Shown here: positions 35,076-43,997 of the stretch, one piece after another
How the letters are laid out: each line of letters begins with the position of its first letter
Position numbering within the stretch: the stretch's first letter is position 1
Source: Gemmata massiliana
GTDB taxonomy: Bacteria > Planctomycetota > Planctomycetia > Gemmatales > Gemmataceae
Direction of reading: 5' to 3'
Assembly: GCF_901538265.1 (NCBI RefSeq)
Contig: NZ_LR593886.1
Span: 3,927,738 to 3,991,737, forward strand
DNA: 64,000 bases
Made by a program: the position numbers and the translations under genes
The notes under the pieces: generated by a model
Told to the model about the DNA's origin: nothing
Database searches by the model: none
The model's input: only the letters and a program-made list of their open reading frames with translations

Positions 35076-35103
35076 TTGGCACCACCCCTACATCTGCTAC
35101 TAT
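35076..35103 (+). promoter_or_regulatory. candidate sigma-70-type promoter
   Basis: TTGGCA (35076-35081), 16-bp spacer, TACTAT (35098-35103). It lies 58 bases upstream of the gene at 35162. Confidence 0.45.
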
Positions 35104-35161
35104 CAGATCGCAGTTGGATCTACTTCCATTAGATTCAACGGGCGAACCAAAGGAGTAACAG

Positions 35162-35425
35162 ATGCGTTACGACGATGACGACGAATACGAATTCGTTCGC
35201 GTCCCAAAGAAGAAAAAGCGGAAGGGAAAGAACTGGTTTGCGGTCAAGATTTACGCGGTCTGTGTGGTGCTGCTGATCGGGTTCATCGCAATCAACGCGA
35301 TACACGGGGCAACGAGTCAGCAGATCCGAAACGAAACCGAAAGGTCTCGGGAACTCGGTGAGCAGCACTCGCGAATGGTGGGTGCGGAAATCGAGCGAAA
35401 CCGGAAGGCAGCCGGGTTCAAATAA
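35162..35425 (+). CDS. small single-pass membrane protein
   Basis: The 87-residue product begins MRYDDDDEYEFVRVPKKKKR, strongly acidic then strongly basic. One transmembrane helix follows ('VKIYAVCVVLLIGFIAINAI'), then a charged helix 'QIRNETERSRELGEQHSRMV'. The basic run before the helix predicts an N-in topology. AAGGAG lies 6 bases before the ATG. A T-rich terminator follows at 35443. It could be a lysis or superinfection-exclusion protein, but nothing proves it. Confidence 0.7.
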   Translation: MRYDDDDEYEFVRVPKKKKRKGKNWFAVKIYAVCVVLLIGFIAINAIHGATSQQIRNETERSRELGEQHSRMVGAEIERNRKAAGFK

Positions 35426-35442
35426 TTTTAAAGAACGACTCG

Positions 35443-35466
35443 AAAACGGCGAAAAATCGCCGTTTT
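35443..35466 (+). terminator. intrinsic terminator
   Basis: AAAACGGCGA (35443-35452), AAAA loop, TCGCCGTTTT (35457-35466), with a six-T run from 35463. Classic rho-independent terminator for the membrane-protein gene. Confidence 0.9.
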
Positions 35467-35539
35467 TTCGTTGGTATGAATTATTGCCATCATTAAAATT
35501 TTCCAACAAGATATTTACACGAGCGAACACAAACGGGAA

Positions 35540-36277
35540 ATGCCCAGAATGTCGGAAGCAATTGCACCAAACGCCGAGAATACCCCTATTGCGCAATGGA
35601 AAATGCTCGGGATGAGCTTAGGCGAATGGACTCAATCACTACTTACTTTCATTCTCGGTGGAATTGCAACCTATGCAGGTGGGCAATGGACAAAAAAAGA
35701 ATCGCATCTGACCGTGAAAACAAACGAGACGGTAAAATTTCAAGGAGATAAAGTTCAGTATGGAATAGTCAATTTTAGTATCAAGAGCGATGGCTCGAAA
35801 GAAGCTGAAAGCATTGAGTGCCAGTTCAATTTGCTAAATACTCAAGAGGTGAAGGCTACTCCAGCAAGCTTGAATGCTGTCTCGACAGTGAAGGACAGCA
35901 AGGTCACTATCACAGTCCCTATGCTCAATCCGGGCGAGACGCTTCAAATTTCTGCGGTGACAACCAACCCCGCGAGTGAATTAAGCAGATCAGATATTTC
36001 GGTGAGAGGAAAGGGCGTGGTAGGAGACTCTGAGCCGCCTCGAGACTATAGTAATCTAATTTTAACAATCATTGTTCTTATCGCATCTATGCTTCTGGGC
36101 GCATTTTTGACAAATTATTACTGGAAATTCGCCTACAATGCTGGCAGAAGGAATGCGCTGGAGGAGGTTAGTTCAGATCTCGTAGGGCTTCGAGATGCAG
36201 CTAGAGACCTAGTTAGCGAAGTCCATGCGCGGGTGGGGGCAAGTAAACAATCAGACCCCCCCACTGGTGGCAGTTAA
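35540..36277 (+). CDS. two-helix membrane protein of the prophage
   Basis: The 245-residue protein has one hydrophobic segment near the N-terminus ('SLLTFILGGIATYAGGQW'). A beta-rich domain of about 125 residues follows ('TVKFQGDKVQYGIVNFSIKS'), then a second helix 'LILTIIVLIASMLLGAFLTN' and a C-terminal helical tail. The two helices would hold the beta domain on one face of the membrane. The gene is AT-rich compared with its neighbours, so it may be a recent lysogenic-conversion cargo gene. The start may be 35540 or 35549. Confidence 0.65.
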   Translation: MPRMSEAIAPNAENTPIAQWKMLGMSLGEWTQSLLTFILGGIATYAGGQWTKKESHLTVKTNETVKFQGDKVQYGIVNFSIKSDGSKEAESIECQFNLLNTQEVKATPASLNAVSTVKDSKVTITVPMLNPGETLQISAVTTNPASELSRSDISVRGKGVVGDSEPPRDYSNLILTIIVLIASMLLGAFLTNYYWKFAYNAGRRNALEEVSSDLVGLRDAARDLVSEVHARVGASKQSDPPTGGS

Positions 36278-36329
36278 CACACTTAATTTAATTGACGCGA
36301 TAATATCAATAAATAATTTAAAATCTGTA

Positions 36330-36349
36330 CATACTCTTATTAGAGTATG
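36330..36349 (+). promoter_or_regulatory. hairpin containing the start codon of the regulator gene
   Basis: CATACTCT-TATT-AGAGTATG is a perfect 8-bp stem whose last three bases are the ATG at 36347. No Shine-Dalgarno sequence precedes it. A similar structure lies at the portal start (39741-39765). Confidence 0.55.
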
Positions 36350-36979
36350 TGCGACACTTCCACCGCCTGCCGATCGGTAGGCATTCTCCCCGAAACTCTT
36401 CACAAATTCGTGCGTTCCGGCTTGTTCGCTTTGCCCATCGAAATCAACAAAAACGGCTTGCGAGTATGGTCAGAGCAAGACCAGGAGCGATTAAGACAAC
36501 TCGTCGCACAAGGGCTTAAACCCTCGCACAATCCCCTTCCATCGACCGACCACGATGAATTGGATGAATATGTCCAGTTCACCCATCAAGAACCACCGCC
36601 ACCCCCGAAGCCAAAGCCACAACGAGCACCGAGAGCACCGCGACCATTCAGCCCAAGAATAGGCTACGGCGGGAGGACTGTTACTTACCAGGGAATCCTT
36701 TACCCAAGCATCCGGGCACTCGCCCAACATCTCGGAATGCCGCAACGCACGCTCCGCAACAAACTCGCCCGACACAATCAGGATGCAGACGCAGCACTGA
36801 GCGCAACGCGACAAAAGCCCGGGACGAAAGCCCGACTCTTCCAGTTCTTCGGGGAACAACTCTCAATCGAGCAACTCGCTGACCGATTCGGGATGAGTTG
36901 GACCGGCGCCAACGCACGACTCGCCCGACACGATTACAACGCAGAAAAGGCTTTTATAGATTTAATTCCAAAGCCCTAA
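36347..36979 (+). CDS. DNA-binding protein with MerR-like HTH and two repeat domains
   Basis: The N-terminus 'SVGILPETLHKFVRSGLFAL' and 'EINKNGLRVWSEQDQERLRQ' resembles a MerR/HTH_17 wing. A proline-rich linker ('EPPPPPKPKPQRAPRAPRPF') separates it from two repeats: 'LYPSIRALAQHLGMPQRTLR' and 'LSIEQLADRFGMSWTGANAR'. Each is followed by 'LARH(N/D)..(A/E)(D/K)A', like the modular DNA-binding repeats of homing endonucleases. It sits at the entry of the structural operon, so it may regulate late genes or act as a DNA-packaging partner. Confidence 0.65.
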   Translation: MCDTSTACRSVGILPETLHKFVRSGLFALPIEINKNGLRVWSEQDQERLRQLVAQGLKPSHNPLPSTDHDELDEYVQFTHQEPPPPPKPKPQRAPRAPRPFSPRIGYGGRTVTYQGILYPSIRALAQHLGMPQRTLRNKLARHNQDADAALSATRQKPGTKARLFQFFGEQLSIEQLADRFGMSWTGANARLARHDYNAEKAFIDLIPKP

Positions 36980-36987
36980 ATACTCTC

Positions 36988-37488
36988 ATGGAGCTTGCAG
37001 AATTATTAGTCACAAAGCTGTCGAGTAGTTCAGTTGGCACGCTGACAAGCCAGCGAATTAACCCAGCCATTGGGACAACTGGCACTCAAGTGCCATTCGT
37101 CACCTTCACCGTCACGAACATCGAGACCTCATTCGCACTCGACGGCGCAGCCAGTTCACTCGAAAAGACTACGGTTCAGTTCGATGTGTGGTCAATTAAG
37201 CACAGCCAAACAATGCAGATCCTTGCTGCACTTCGCAGCACACTCAGTAATTGGCGTGAAGGGCAGGTCAAGTGGTGCGTGTGGAACACGCAAGCGATCG
37301 AACCCAGCGAAGACAGTGAACAGTACGCGGGAACAGCGGAGTTTACTGTGTGGTATGACCGAATCCAACGCATTCGGGTTAGTGGGATTGTGAGCGGTGA
37401 AGACTTCGGCATTCCGGGTGTGGAGGGCGGCGCACCACGGTTGGATTTCAGCCAGCCCGACAACTCGCAGTATCTCGTGTTTTTCTAA
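36988..37488 (+). CDS. DUF3168-like tail completion protein
   Basis: The chosen start at 36988 gives MELAELLVTKLSSSSVGTLT (166 residues). A longer frame overlaps the upstream gene. 'QVPFVTFTVTNIETSFALDG', 'VQFDVWSIKHSQTMQILAAL' and 'EQYAGTAEFTVWYDR' follow the strand-helix order of DUF3168/gp17-type tail terminators, which cap the tail tube. It lies ahead of the terminase rather than next to the tail tube, an unusual position. Confidence 0.65.
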   Translation: MELAELLVTKLSSSSVGTLTSQRINPAIGTTGTQVPFVTFTVTNIETSFALDGAASSLEKTTVQFDVWSIKHSQTMQILAALRSTLSNWREGQVKWCVWNTQAIEPSEDSEQYAGTAEFTVWYDRIQRIRVSGIVSGEDFGIPGVEGGAPRLDFSQPDNSQYLVFF

Positions 37489-37606
37489 TTTTAATTAGAC
37501 AATCGAGGCAGGCGGGAATACACTAGCGATGTTGAGAATGTAAAGCACAGAGACCCTATGGGCTCTCGATCAAGTTTCTAAAAGGTGTTTAAGTAAGGCA
37601 GAAAGG

Positions 37607-37906
37607 ATGAAACGACCAAAATTATCAGTGGAAGCCGCGAAGTTCTGGGACAGGCACGCCAAGCGGTGTACCGATGCGGGTTACTTGACCGAAGCAACGC
37701 AGGATGCCTTTGTGTTGCTGTGCAGAACTTACGAACTGCTCCAGTTCGATCCGCACGCCGACGAGCGAACTGGAATTATCAAGTTCGTGGCGTTGCAAAA
37801 AAGCTTTGAAAGGCAGGGTTTGCAGTTCGGAATCACCGCAAAAACTAAGAGCGAGAAACCCAAAGACCTCGCTGCGATCATTCGCGAGGGACTTGAGAAT
37901 GCCTGA
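37607..37906 (+). CDS. terminase small subunit (P27-like)
   Basis: The 99-residue protein reads 'LSVEAAKFWDRHAKRCTDAG' then 'YLTEATQDAFVLLCRTYELL'. This is the helical core of P27-family small terminases ('A..W......L...G.L...D...L'). It recognises phage DNA and recruits TerL. An AGAAAGG ribosome site precedes the ATG. Its stop overlaps the HNH start by 8 bases. Confidence 0.75.
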   Translation: MKRPKLSVEAAKFWDRHAKRCTDAGYLTEATQDAFVLLCRTYELLQFDPHADERTGIIKFVALQKSFERQGLQFGITAKTKSEKPKDLAAIIREGLENA

Positions 37907-38156
37907 GCGCATGCCGAAGGCTAAACCGCTCACCGAACGGAAACGGGAACGACCAACCGCCTGGAATCGCGGGTACGGTCGCATGCACCAAGATCTACGG
38001 CGCGAACTGCTTGCCACCTTCCCCGTGTGCCAGCACTGCCAGACTGAATTCAGCCAGCACGCTCACCACTTGCGTTACCCAGCGCTCAGCCTGTCTGATT
38101 ACCTCGCGTTGTGCGAATCCTGTCACGGTCGGTTGCACGCAAAGCAGGATCGGTGA
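37899..38156 (+). CDS. HNH endonuclease
   Basis: The start at 37899 overlaps the small-terminase stop. The 85-residue protein has zinc cysteines C44/C47 ('VCQHCQ'), the catalytic 'QHAHHLRY' (H56/H57) and C72/C75 ('LCESCHGRLH'). HNH nucleases beside terminase genes take part in DNA packaging in HK97-like phages. Its stop overlaps the terL start (GTGA). Confidence 0.88.
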   Translation: MPERMPKAKPLTERKRERPTAWNRGYGRMHQDLRRELLATFPVCQHCQTEFSQHAHHLRYPALSLSDYLALCESCHGRLHAKQDR

Positions 38157-39742
38157 ACCCACCAGATTGGGCGGTAGTCACGGCAGCCGATCGGTTGGCG
38201 CTTGAAGAAGGGTGTTACTGGTCGCAGACACACGCCGACTGCATTATAAATTTCACGCGAGCATTCTTTCGCAGTCAATTTATTTCGGGCAAAGTCACTC
38301 TCGCACCCGAGCAAGCACAGTTCCTGCAGCGGTTGTACGGTTGGCGGTTACCGAACGGTAATAGGCGGTTTCGTTTCGCGAATTTGCACGTCCCGAAGAA
38401 GAGCTTCGGGAAGACACTTTTAGTTTCGATCATTGCGTTTTTCGAGACATTCGGCAGCGGAGAGCCGTCAAATTTCGTAGTGAGTTGCGCTGCGAGTAGG
38501 GATAACGCAAGTCAGGTGTTCGACGAACTTAAATTCGCAGTTGAGCGCGGTCCGTTCGCTTCATTCGCATCGGTCAAAAATCACACCAAGAGCATCGACG
38601 TTCCCAACCTGAATTCGCGTTTTCGGTCCGTCTCAAGTGACGGGAACAGGCTTCACGGGTTCAACTGCGGAACTGTGCTTTGTGATGAGGCGGGTTGGAC
38701 CAAAAGCAGTTCTGCTTACGATGCGTTGCGGTACGCCACCGTTGCCCGCCCGAACGGATTAGTAGTGGTTATTTCCACCGCGTCCGACAACCAGGAGCAC
38801 TGGTATCACAAGCGGGTTTACTCGAAATCCAAGCGAATCCTGAGCGGTGAAGACACCGACATCACGCATCTGGCTGTTGTTCACGAAATGGATGCGGAAG
38901 GCGATCCAGAAGACCCAGCCCAATGGAAGAAAGCCAACCCGCTTTTGGGAAGCCCGTGGTGTCCGACCGACCAGTTTCGCCGCGACCTCGAAGGAGCAAA
39001 GTCAGCGGGACTTGGGGAATGGCTGAATTTCCAGCGTTTACGGCTAGGGCGGTGGCTGAAAGCAGACGAGATGTGTTACTTCGAGGTGAATAAATTCGAC
39101 GAACTGAAAGCCGAACCGAGCGAAGCGGAACTGAAGGACGTACCGGCTGCGATCGGTATAGACCTCTCCGAAACGACTGACCCCACTTCGGTAACGATCA
39201 CCTGGGAACTTTCGCAAGGAAAGTACTACTCCCGCTCGTGGTGCTGGGTTGCGGAAAAGGGCGTTACAGAACGGGAGAAATCGAATCTCAGGCACTACCG
39301 CGAGTTCCCCGAAATGACCGTCACAAAGGGCGACATGATTGACGAACGGGCGGTGCTGGGGAAACTCATCGAGCTTGTTCAAAACTATCGGGTTGTGGTC
39401 GCACAATTCGATCCGCGAAGCGCGTTTGTCCTGGCGAACCGGCTGGCAGAGGAAGGGGTGAAGTGTGAGCGCATTCCCTCATCCGCCCGTTACATGAACC
39501 CCCCGATGGTGGAATTGCGTAAAGCGATCGAAGAAAAGCGTTTCACTCACGACGGAAGCAGTTGGTTGAAATTCTGCCTTCAAAATGTGCGTTTTGAACT
39601 GAATCGTTTTGGGGAGGCGTACCCAACCCGCAAGAAGTCGGTGGACAAGATCGACGGTGCAATTTCGACTCTGCTCTCCCTTTACGGGCTGCTCGCCAAA
39701 CCCGCTGACGAAACCGTTACCCAAGGGTTAATTTTGATTTGA
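38153..39742 (+). CDS. terL: terminase large subunit
   Basis: GTG at 38153 is chosen because of its 4-base overlap with the HNH gene; the frame extends 14 codons upstream. The ATPase part has a deviant Walker A 'LHVPKKSFGKT' and Walker B 'GTVLCDEAG'. The nuclease part has 'AIGIDLSETTDPT', 'AQFDPRSAFVL' and 'VDKIDGAISTLLS' with its acidic residues. 529 residues is typical. It packages DNA into the prohead. Confidence 0.93.
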   Translation: MNPPDWAVVTAADRLALEEGCYWSQTHADCIINFTRAFFRSQFISGKVTLAPEQAQFLQRLYGWRLPNGNRRFRFANLHVPKKSFGKTLLVSIIAFFETFGSGEPSNFVVSCAASRDNASQVFDELKFAVERGPFASFASVKNHTKSIDVPNLNSRFRSVSSDGNRLHGFNCGTVLCDEAGWTKSSSAYDALRYATVARPNGLVVVISTASDNQEHWYHKRVYSKSKRILSGEDTDITHLAVVHEMDAEGDPEDPAQWKKANPLLGSPWCPTDQFRRDLEGAKSAGLGEWLNFQRLRLGRWLKADEMCYFEVNKFDELKAEPSEAELKDVPAAIGIDLSETTDPTSVTITWELSQGKYYSRSWCWVAEKGVTEREKSNLRHYREFPEMTVTKGDMIDERAVLGKLIELVQNYRVVVAQFDPRSAFVLANRLAEEGVKCERIPSSARYMNPPMVELRKAIEEKRFTHDGSSWLKFCLQNVRFELNRFGEAYPTRKKSVDKIDGAISTLLSLYGLLAKPADETVTQGLILI

Positions 39743-39765
39743 ACAACTCTAAATAGAGTATGTTC
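39741..39765 (+). promoter_or_regulatory. hairpin containing the portal start codon
   Basis: GAACAACTCT-AAAT-AGAGT-A-TGTTC folds into a near-perfect stem with one bulge; the ATG at 39760-39762 lies in its right arm. It shares ACTCT(A/T)A(A/T)TAGAGTATG with 36333-36349. Confidence 0.55.
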
Positions 39766-41007
39766 CAATTCGTCCGCTCTCTTTTCAACCGCACAACCCG
39801 CTGGTATCCGCTGAGTTCACTGCCGGAAGCGTTCTTCTTCGGTCGTTCGAGCCGATCAGCCGTCGCTACCCCGGAAGAAGCTCTGTCGCTCAGTCCGGTA
39901 TTTGCTGCACTCCGCTGGTATCAGACCACACTGAGCAGCCTTCCTTTGGTCGTTTACCGTGACGATTGGCAGGGCGGACGGGAGAAAGCGCTTACACATC
40001 CCGCGTTCAAACTGCTCCAGTTCCGCCCGAATCCCGCTCAGACTCGGAACACATTCTTGCAGGTGCTTGCTCGTGATTTGTTTCTTCATGGGGAAGCGTT
40101 CTGCCAGTTGCGTTGGACAGGAACAGGAGCGCTGTACGGGGTGTATCCGGTCAAGCACTCGTGTGTCACCGAAGTGATAGTTGATGACGAATGGGAAAAG
40201 GCGTTCGTGGTTCGTGACTCGAACGGCGAACCCGAAGTTTACAGCGATGCGGACATGCTTCACATCGTTGCGTTGCCCGACTGTGACGGGATCAGAGGCG
40301 AATCCTTCCTCCGTTACGCGGGGGAAGCGTTGGGGTTACACAGACAAGTATTAGAATCCGCGACTGCGTATTATCGAAACGCTGCAAAACCAAGTGGTTA
40401 TTTGCGGTACGCAGGGAAGATCACCCCGGAAACGACCAACACCATCCGTGAAAACTTCAAAAAGCAGTTCTCAGGCACGGCAAATCAGGGTGAAATCCCG
40501 CTGCTCAGTGAAGGCGGCGAATTCACTCCTCTTAGCGGAAGCAACGCAGAGGATGCCCAAATCATCGAAGCGCTGGGGGCTTCCGTCGGAGATGTGTCCC
40601 GTTGGACTGGCATTAGTTCCATCATTCTCGGTGACTACTCGGCAGCGAAGTACGCAAGTTTGGCAGCTGAAAATCAGGCGGTTTACCAGAAGTCACTTCG
40701 GTGGATGCTCGAAGCGATCGAAACCGAAGTGAACAATAAAATTTTTGGCGTCGGTTCGGACTTCTTTGCGGAGTTCGACACACGGGAATTGTTGCGTGGC
40801 GATCCCGTAACGCAGTCCCAAATCGACAACGCTTACCTCACGAGCGGTGTAGTTACCAGAAATGAAGTTCGCGAAGGTCTGAAACTTAATCCTCTCGAAG
40901 AACTGAACCAGCCGTTAGCCCCGCTGAACCAAGGGGCTGCAACACTTCCGCCCACCGTTCCCAACCAACTTCCACCACCAGCACCAGGAGCAGCACCGAA
41001 TGAGTGA
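39760..41007 (+). CDS. HK97-family portal protein
   Basis: The 415-residue protein has 'SLSPVFAALRWYQTTLSSLP', 'LLQFRPNPAQTRNTFLQVLA', 'GVYPVKHSCVTEVIVDDEWE', 'DMLHIVALPDCDGIRGESFL' and 'GISSIILGDYSAAKYASLAA', all standard portal blocks. It forms the dodecameric ring at the packaging vertex. The C-terminus is proline-rich. Its stop overlaps the protease start by 8 bases. Confidence 0.93.
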   Translation: MFQFVRSLFNRTTRWYPLSSLPEAFFFGRSSRSAVATPEEALSLSPVFAALRWYQTTLSSLPLVVYRDDWQGGREKALTHPAFKLLQFRPNPAQTRNTFLQVLARDLFLHGEAFCQLRWTGTGALYGVYPVKHSCVTEVIVDDEWEKAFVVRDSNGEPEVYSDADMLHIVALPDCDGIRGESFLRYAGEALGLHRQVLESATAYYRNAAKPSGYLRYAGKITPETTNTIRENFKKQFSGTANQGEIPLLSEGGEFTPLSGSNAEDAQIIEALGASVGDVSRWTGISSIILGDYSAAKYASLAAENQAVYQKSLRWMLEAIETEVNNKIFGVGSDFFAEFDTRELLRGDPVTQSQIDNAYLTSGVVTRNEVREGLKLNPLEELNQPLAPLNQGAATLPPTVPNQLPPPAPGAAPNE

Positions 41008-41593
41008 GTTCACGCGCGTAAGCCGAATTAAACCTCAAATCTCGCCCAATCGCCGTTTATCCTTCTACGCAAGCATTTTCGGCGAAATCGCTCCGATCAC
41101 CGAACGGGACGCAAGCGGGAAGTTGGTGAGTTACCGCGAGGTGATTGCACCAGGAGCGTTCACCGATGCGTTGAGTTCGACAGCGGAAGTGATCGCGAAC
41201 ATCGACCACGACCCAGCGCAGACCTTCGCACGCAGGAGCAGCGGCGAACTGCTCCTACAGGAAGACCCGCACGGACTCTTTGCGTCCTGTTACTTACCGC
41301 CCGGGGAGTTCGGTGATTCGATCATTCGGCGCGTGGAATCAGGAGAGTTGGACGGGTGCTCCTTCCGGTTCGGAGCGGTGAAGGACAGGACAAACGGGGA
41401 TTTGGTGGAACGGCTCTCCGTCACACTGGCGGACGTGTGCATTTGTCGCAACGCAGTAGCGGCTTACCACGAAACCGAAGTGCATCTCCGGCAGAACCTG
41501 GAACTGAAAAAGCTGTTCAGTCGGATGCGAATGGTAAAAATTAAACAGAGAATACTAGATAGTAATAACAAAAGGGGGATAGTTGAGTCTTAA
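41000..41593 (+). CDS. HK97-family prohead protease
   Basis: The protein reads 'FYASIFGEIAPITERDASGK', 'YREVIAPGAFTDAL', 'VIANIDHDPAQTFARRSSGE' and 'VESGELDGCSFRF'. The catalytic His lies in the D-H-D motif and the Ser in GCSF, as in the S78-like family. 197 residues. It would process the capsid N-terminal scaffold. It overlaps the capsid gene by 11 bases. Confidence 0.92.
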   Translation: MSEFTRVSRIKPQISPNRRLSFYASIFGEIAPITERDASGKLVSYREVIAPGAFTDALSSTAEVIANIDHDPAQTFARRSSGELLLQEDPHGLFASCYLPPGEFGDSIIRRVESGELDGCSFRFGAVKDRTNGDLVERLSVTLADVCICRNAVAAYHETEVHLRQNLELKKLFSRMRMVKIKQRILDSNNKRGIVES

Positions 41594-42896
41594 GAATAGA
41601 GCTAGCGCAGAGGAAATTCAGGGTCAAATCGACAGCCTCATGCAAGAGGCAGACACACTCCAAGCAAAAGACAGCCTCACACCGGAAGAACAGCAGCACC
41701 TCGATGAGTTGCTTTCCCAAATCGAAACACTTCAGTCGGATCTAGCAGCAGCCCAGTCTTCACAGCGTTTGCTTGCAGCAAAAGAGCGGATGCAGCAACC
41801 GACCAGACCCGCACCGAAAGTAGCAGCCACACCACGGCGCGACAACCAAAGCGATTACGCTAACGCGCTGCGTTACTGGATGCTGTCGAACACCGATGAC
41901 CCAGAGGAAACCAGCGAAGCGCACTTCCGCACACGGGAACACGGATTCCGGTACGGGCATCGTTCCGCACGCCTCAAGTGCAACTATCGCGGACTCAATT
42001 TCAAGGATCGAACGATCCTGAGTAAAGGCGGTTCGGGCAGCGGGGCTGACTGGCAGTACCAGACTTATAGTGATCAAGTGGTCAGGTATTTGACCACCGA
42101 GAGCCCAATTGTCGGCGTGGTTCGTAACGACGTGACTCCCGACGGTTCGGACAAAACTTACTTTAAAGTGGACAACTCATCAATGATGTCCACCTTTACC
42201 AGCGCCAGCAGTGGAACAGAAACTAACCCGACAATTCCTGATACCAATATCTCGTCCGCCGATGTTGTTATTAAGGCATTCGATATAACTAGCGGATACC
42301 AGAAATATTCTTTCAACGTTCTGCGGGACTCACATCAGGCGGTGAAACTGCTCAACGAAATTGCCGAAGCGAACGGGAAGAGCCACGCACGCAAAATCGA
42401 GGAGCAACTGTTTTTAGGCAACGGCGACGGGAGCAGCGGCATCCAAGGGTTGCTCGCTGTTGACCACGCCATTTCGTCAGTCAGCATGTCGAACTTCGGA
42501 ATGGACGACATTGAGGATTTGTACTATGCCCAACCGCAAGCGTACCGTCAAAACAGTGTGTGGGCTTGCAACGACACAACCGCCAAAGTCATTCGTCAAA
42601 AACTCAAAGACACCACGGGTCGCAGCCTGTTCGATCGAAATGCCATCGATCAAGTTGAGTGGGATTTGCTACTGGATCGCAAGTTCTACGTTTCCCGCTT
42701 CATGCCCGATTCGACAATACTTTTCTTCAATCCCGATTACTACGTCTTACGCCTAGTGGATGGACAAATCTTCAGAACGCTAGAGGAAAAGTTCTTCCCC
42801 AATTACGCGGCAGTGGGGATTATGTCCATAGGCGGCTGTTTCGTCGGACCAACCGGCGCAAGTGGCGCTATCCACTCGCTCACGATCACTTCCTGA
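41583..42896 (+). CDS. HK97-fold major capsid protein
   Basis: The TTG start at 41583 has AAAGGGGGAT in front. The first about 80 residues are a coiled-coil delta/scaffold domain ('SLMQEADTLQAKDSLTPEEQ'). The HK97 fold follows, with 'YLTTESPIVGVVRNDVTPDG', 'NTNISSADVVIKAFDITSGY'-type strands and 'QLFLGNGDGSSGIQGLL'. The end 'MSIGGCFVGPTGASGAIHSL' is typical. Residues about 90-130 should hold the protease site. 437 residues. Confidence 0.92.
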   Translation: MSLKNRASAEEIQGQIDSLMQEADTLQAKDSLTPEEQQHLDELLSQIETLQSDLAAAQSSQRLLAAKERMQQPTRPAPKVAATPRRDNQSDYANALRYWMLSNTDDPEETSEAHFRTREHGFRYGHRSARLKCNYRGLNFKDRTILSKGGSGSGADWQYQTYSDQVVRYLTTESPIVGVVRNDVTPDGSDKTYFKVDNSSMMSTFTSASSGTETNPTIPDTNISSADVVIKAFDITSGYQKYSFNVLRDSHQAVKLLNEIAEANGKSHARKIEEQLFLGNGDGSSGIQGLLAVDHAISSVSMSNFGMDDIEDLYYAQPQAYRQNSVWACNDTTAKVIRQKLKDTTGRSLFDRNAIDQVEWDLLLDRKFYVSRFMPDSTILFFNPDYYVLRLVDGQIFRTLEEKFFPNYAAVGIMSIGGCFVGPTGASGAIHSLTITS

Positions 42897-43013
42897 AAAA
42901 ATAGTTTTGTTGGAACATCACCGCCTCACCTGTTCAGTGCCGGGCGGTGGTTAGCGGCGGGGGAATTGGGTTCTCCTGCCGTGTTTTTGTTTCGTGAGTG
43001 ACTACATAGTTGC

Positions 43014-43589
43014 ATGCACAACTATTCGATCGAAGAGATAGCCCTGCCCGAATCGCTGGATTTGCTCGCCGAACTGAAAGCTCACATTAATTCAAACAAC
43101 GGCAGTGCAGAAGACGCGCAACTGAGCCAATTCCTCGATACCGCATGCGAATTATTCGAGCATGAAACCGATGGAATGGTGATACTGAGCACTACATTCA
43201 AGCAGTACTTCCCGTGTTGGCAAAAGTGTTTTCAACTCGCACGGGGCAAAGTCAGCGACATCGCCAATGTGACTTATTACGACGAGAACGACCAGGAGCA
43301 GGAATTCACATCCTGGCTCGGGGATGCGACGGGGATTCCTGGGCTGGTCCTCATGACCGACTGCAATTTCCCGGCACTCAGCACCATGCCGCGACCGATC
43401 GCGATTGAATTTACAGCGGGATGGCTCAGTGTCGAGTACCTTCCGGCTGATGTGAAAGTTGCAATCCTGCAGTTGGCAGCGCACCTCTACAGCAATCGCG
43501 AAAGCCACACCGACGAGAAACTCGAAGAACTTCCGATGGGTTTCCGCAGGGTTTGCGACAAGTACAAGACCGGTCTGGGAGGAATCTGA
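43014..43589 (+). CDS. head-tail connector (gp6/gp8-like)
   Basis: The 191-residue protein has 'LAELKAHINSNNGSAEDAQL', 'FLDTACELFEHETDGMVILS', 'PRPIAIEFTAGWLSVEYLPA' and 'DVKVAILQLAAHLYSNRES'. This is the order of phiE125 gp8/HK97 gp6 connectors, which extend the portal ring. The ATG follows a 117-base gap that holds a weak CACCGCC/GGCGGTG stem. Confidence 0.85.
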   Translation: MHNYSIEEIALPESLDLLAELKAHINSNNGSAEDAQLSQFLDTACELFEHETDGMVILSTTFKQYFPCWQKCFQLARGKVSDIANVTYYDENDQEQEFTSWLGDATGIPGLVLMTDCNFPALSTMPRPIAIEFTAGWLSVEYLPADVKVAILQLAAHLYSNRESHTDEKLEELPMGFRRVCDKYKTGLGGI

Positions 43590-43590
43590 A

Positions 43591-43983
43591 ATGCAAAAGA
43601 GCGGACAGTACAACTGCCTTTTGAGTTGGCTGAAAGGCAGTCGAAGCAAGGATGAGGAGGGGCAAGATGTTTTGTTCAACGCGATGTACGGACAACTTTG
43701 GTGCTCGGTGGAAGAAACGAACGGGCGCACGGGACAAGAGCTTGGCGGTAAGCAAAGTGGAGCAGAAATCACCATACTCGTAAAGGACTGCCCCGCCCTA
43801 TCGACTGACGACCTACTTCGGGACGAGTCGGGCACAGTCTACCACATCGAGAGCATTTACCAGGGCGACAGGGAACTGGTGCTCCAGGCTTACCGCAACG
43901 ACACGTTGACTACGGATACCGAGATCATTACGCCAATCGGCTTTTGGATTTCACGAATGCGGCAACATCTCACTATCGGTTGA
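43591..43983 (+). CDS. head closure / head-tail adaptor protein
   Basis: Start at 43591, one base after the connector stop; a longer frame in the upstream gene is a shadow. Product MQKSGQYNCLLSWLKGSRSK, 130 residues, with 'QLWCSVEETNGRTGQELGGK', 'TILVKDCPALSTDDLLRDES' and 'VYHIESIYQGDRELVLQAYR'. These are strands of the SPP1 gp16-like head-tail adaptor family. It seals the head before tail joining. Confidence 0.82.
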   Translation: MQKSGQYNCLLSWLKGSRSKDEEGQDVLFNAMYGQLWCSVEETNGRTGQELGGKQSGAEITILVKDCPALSTDDLLRDESGTVYHIESIYQGDRELVLQAYRNDTLTTDTEIITPIGFWISRMRQHLTIG

Positions 43984-43997
43984 GCAAAGGGGGAGCG

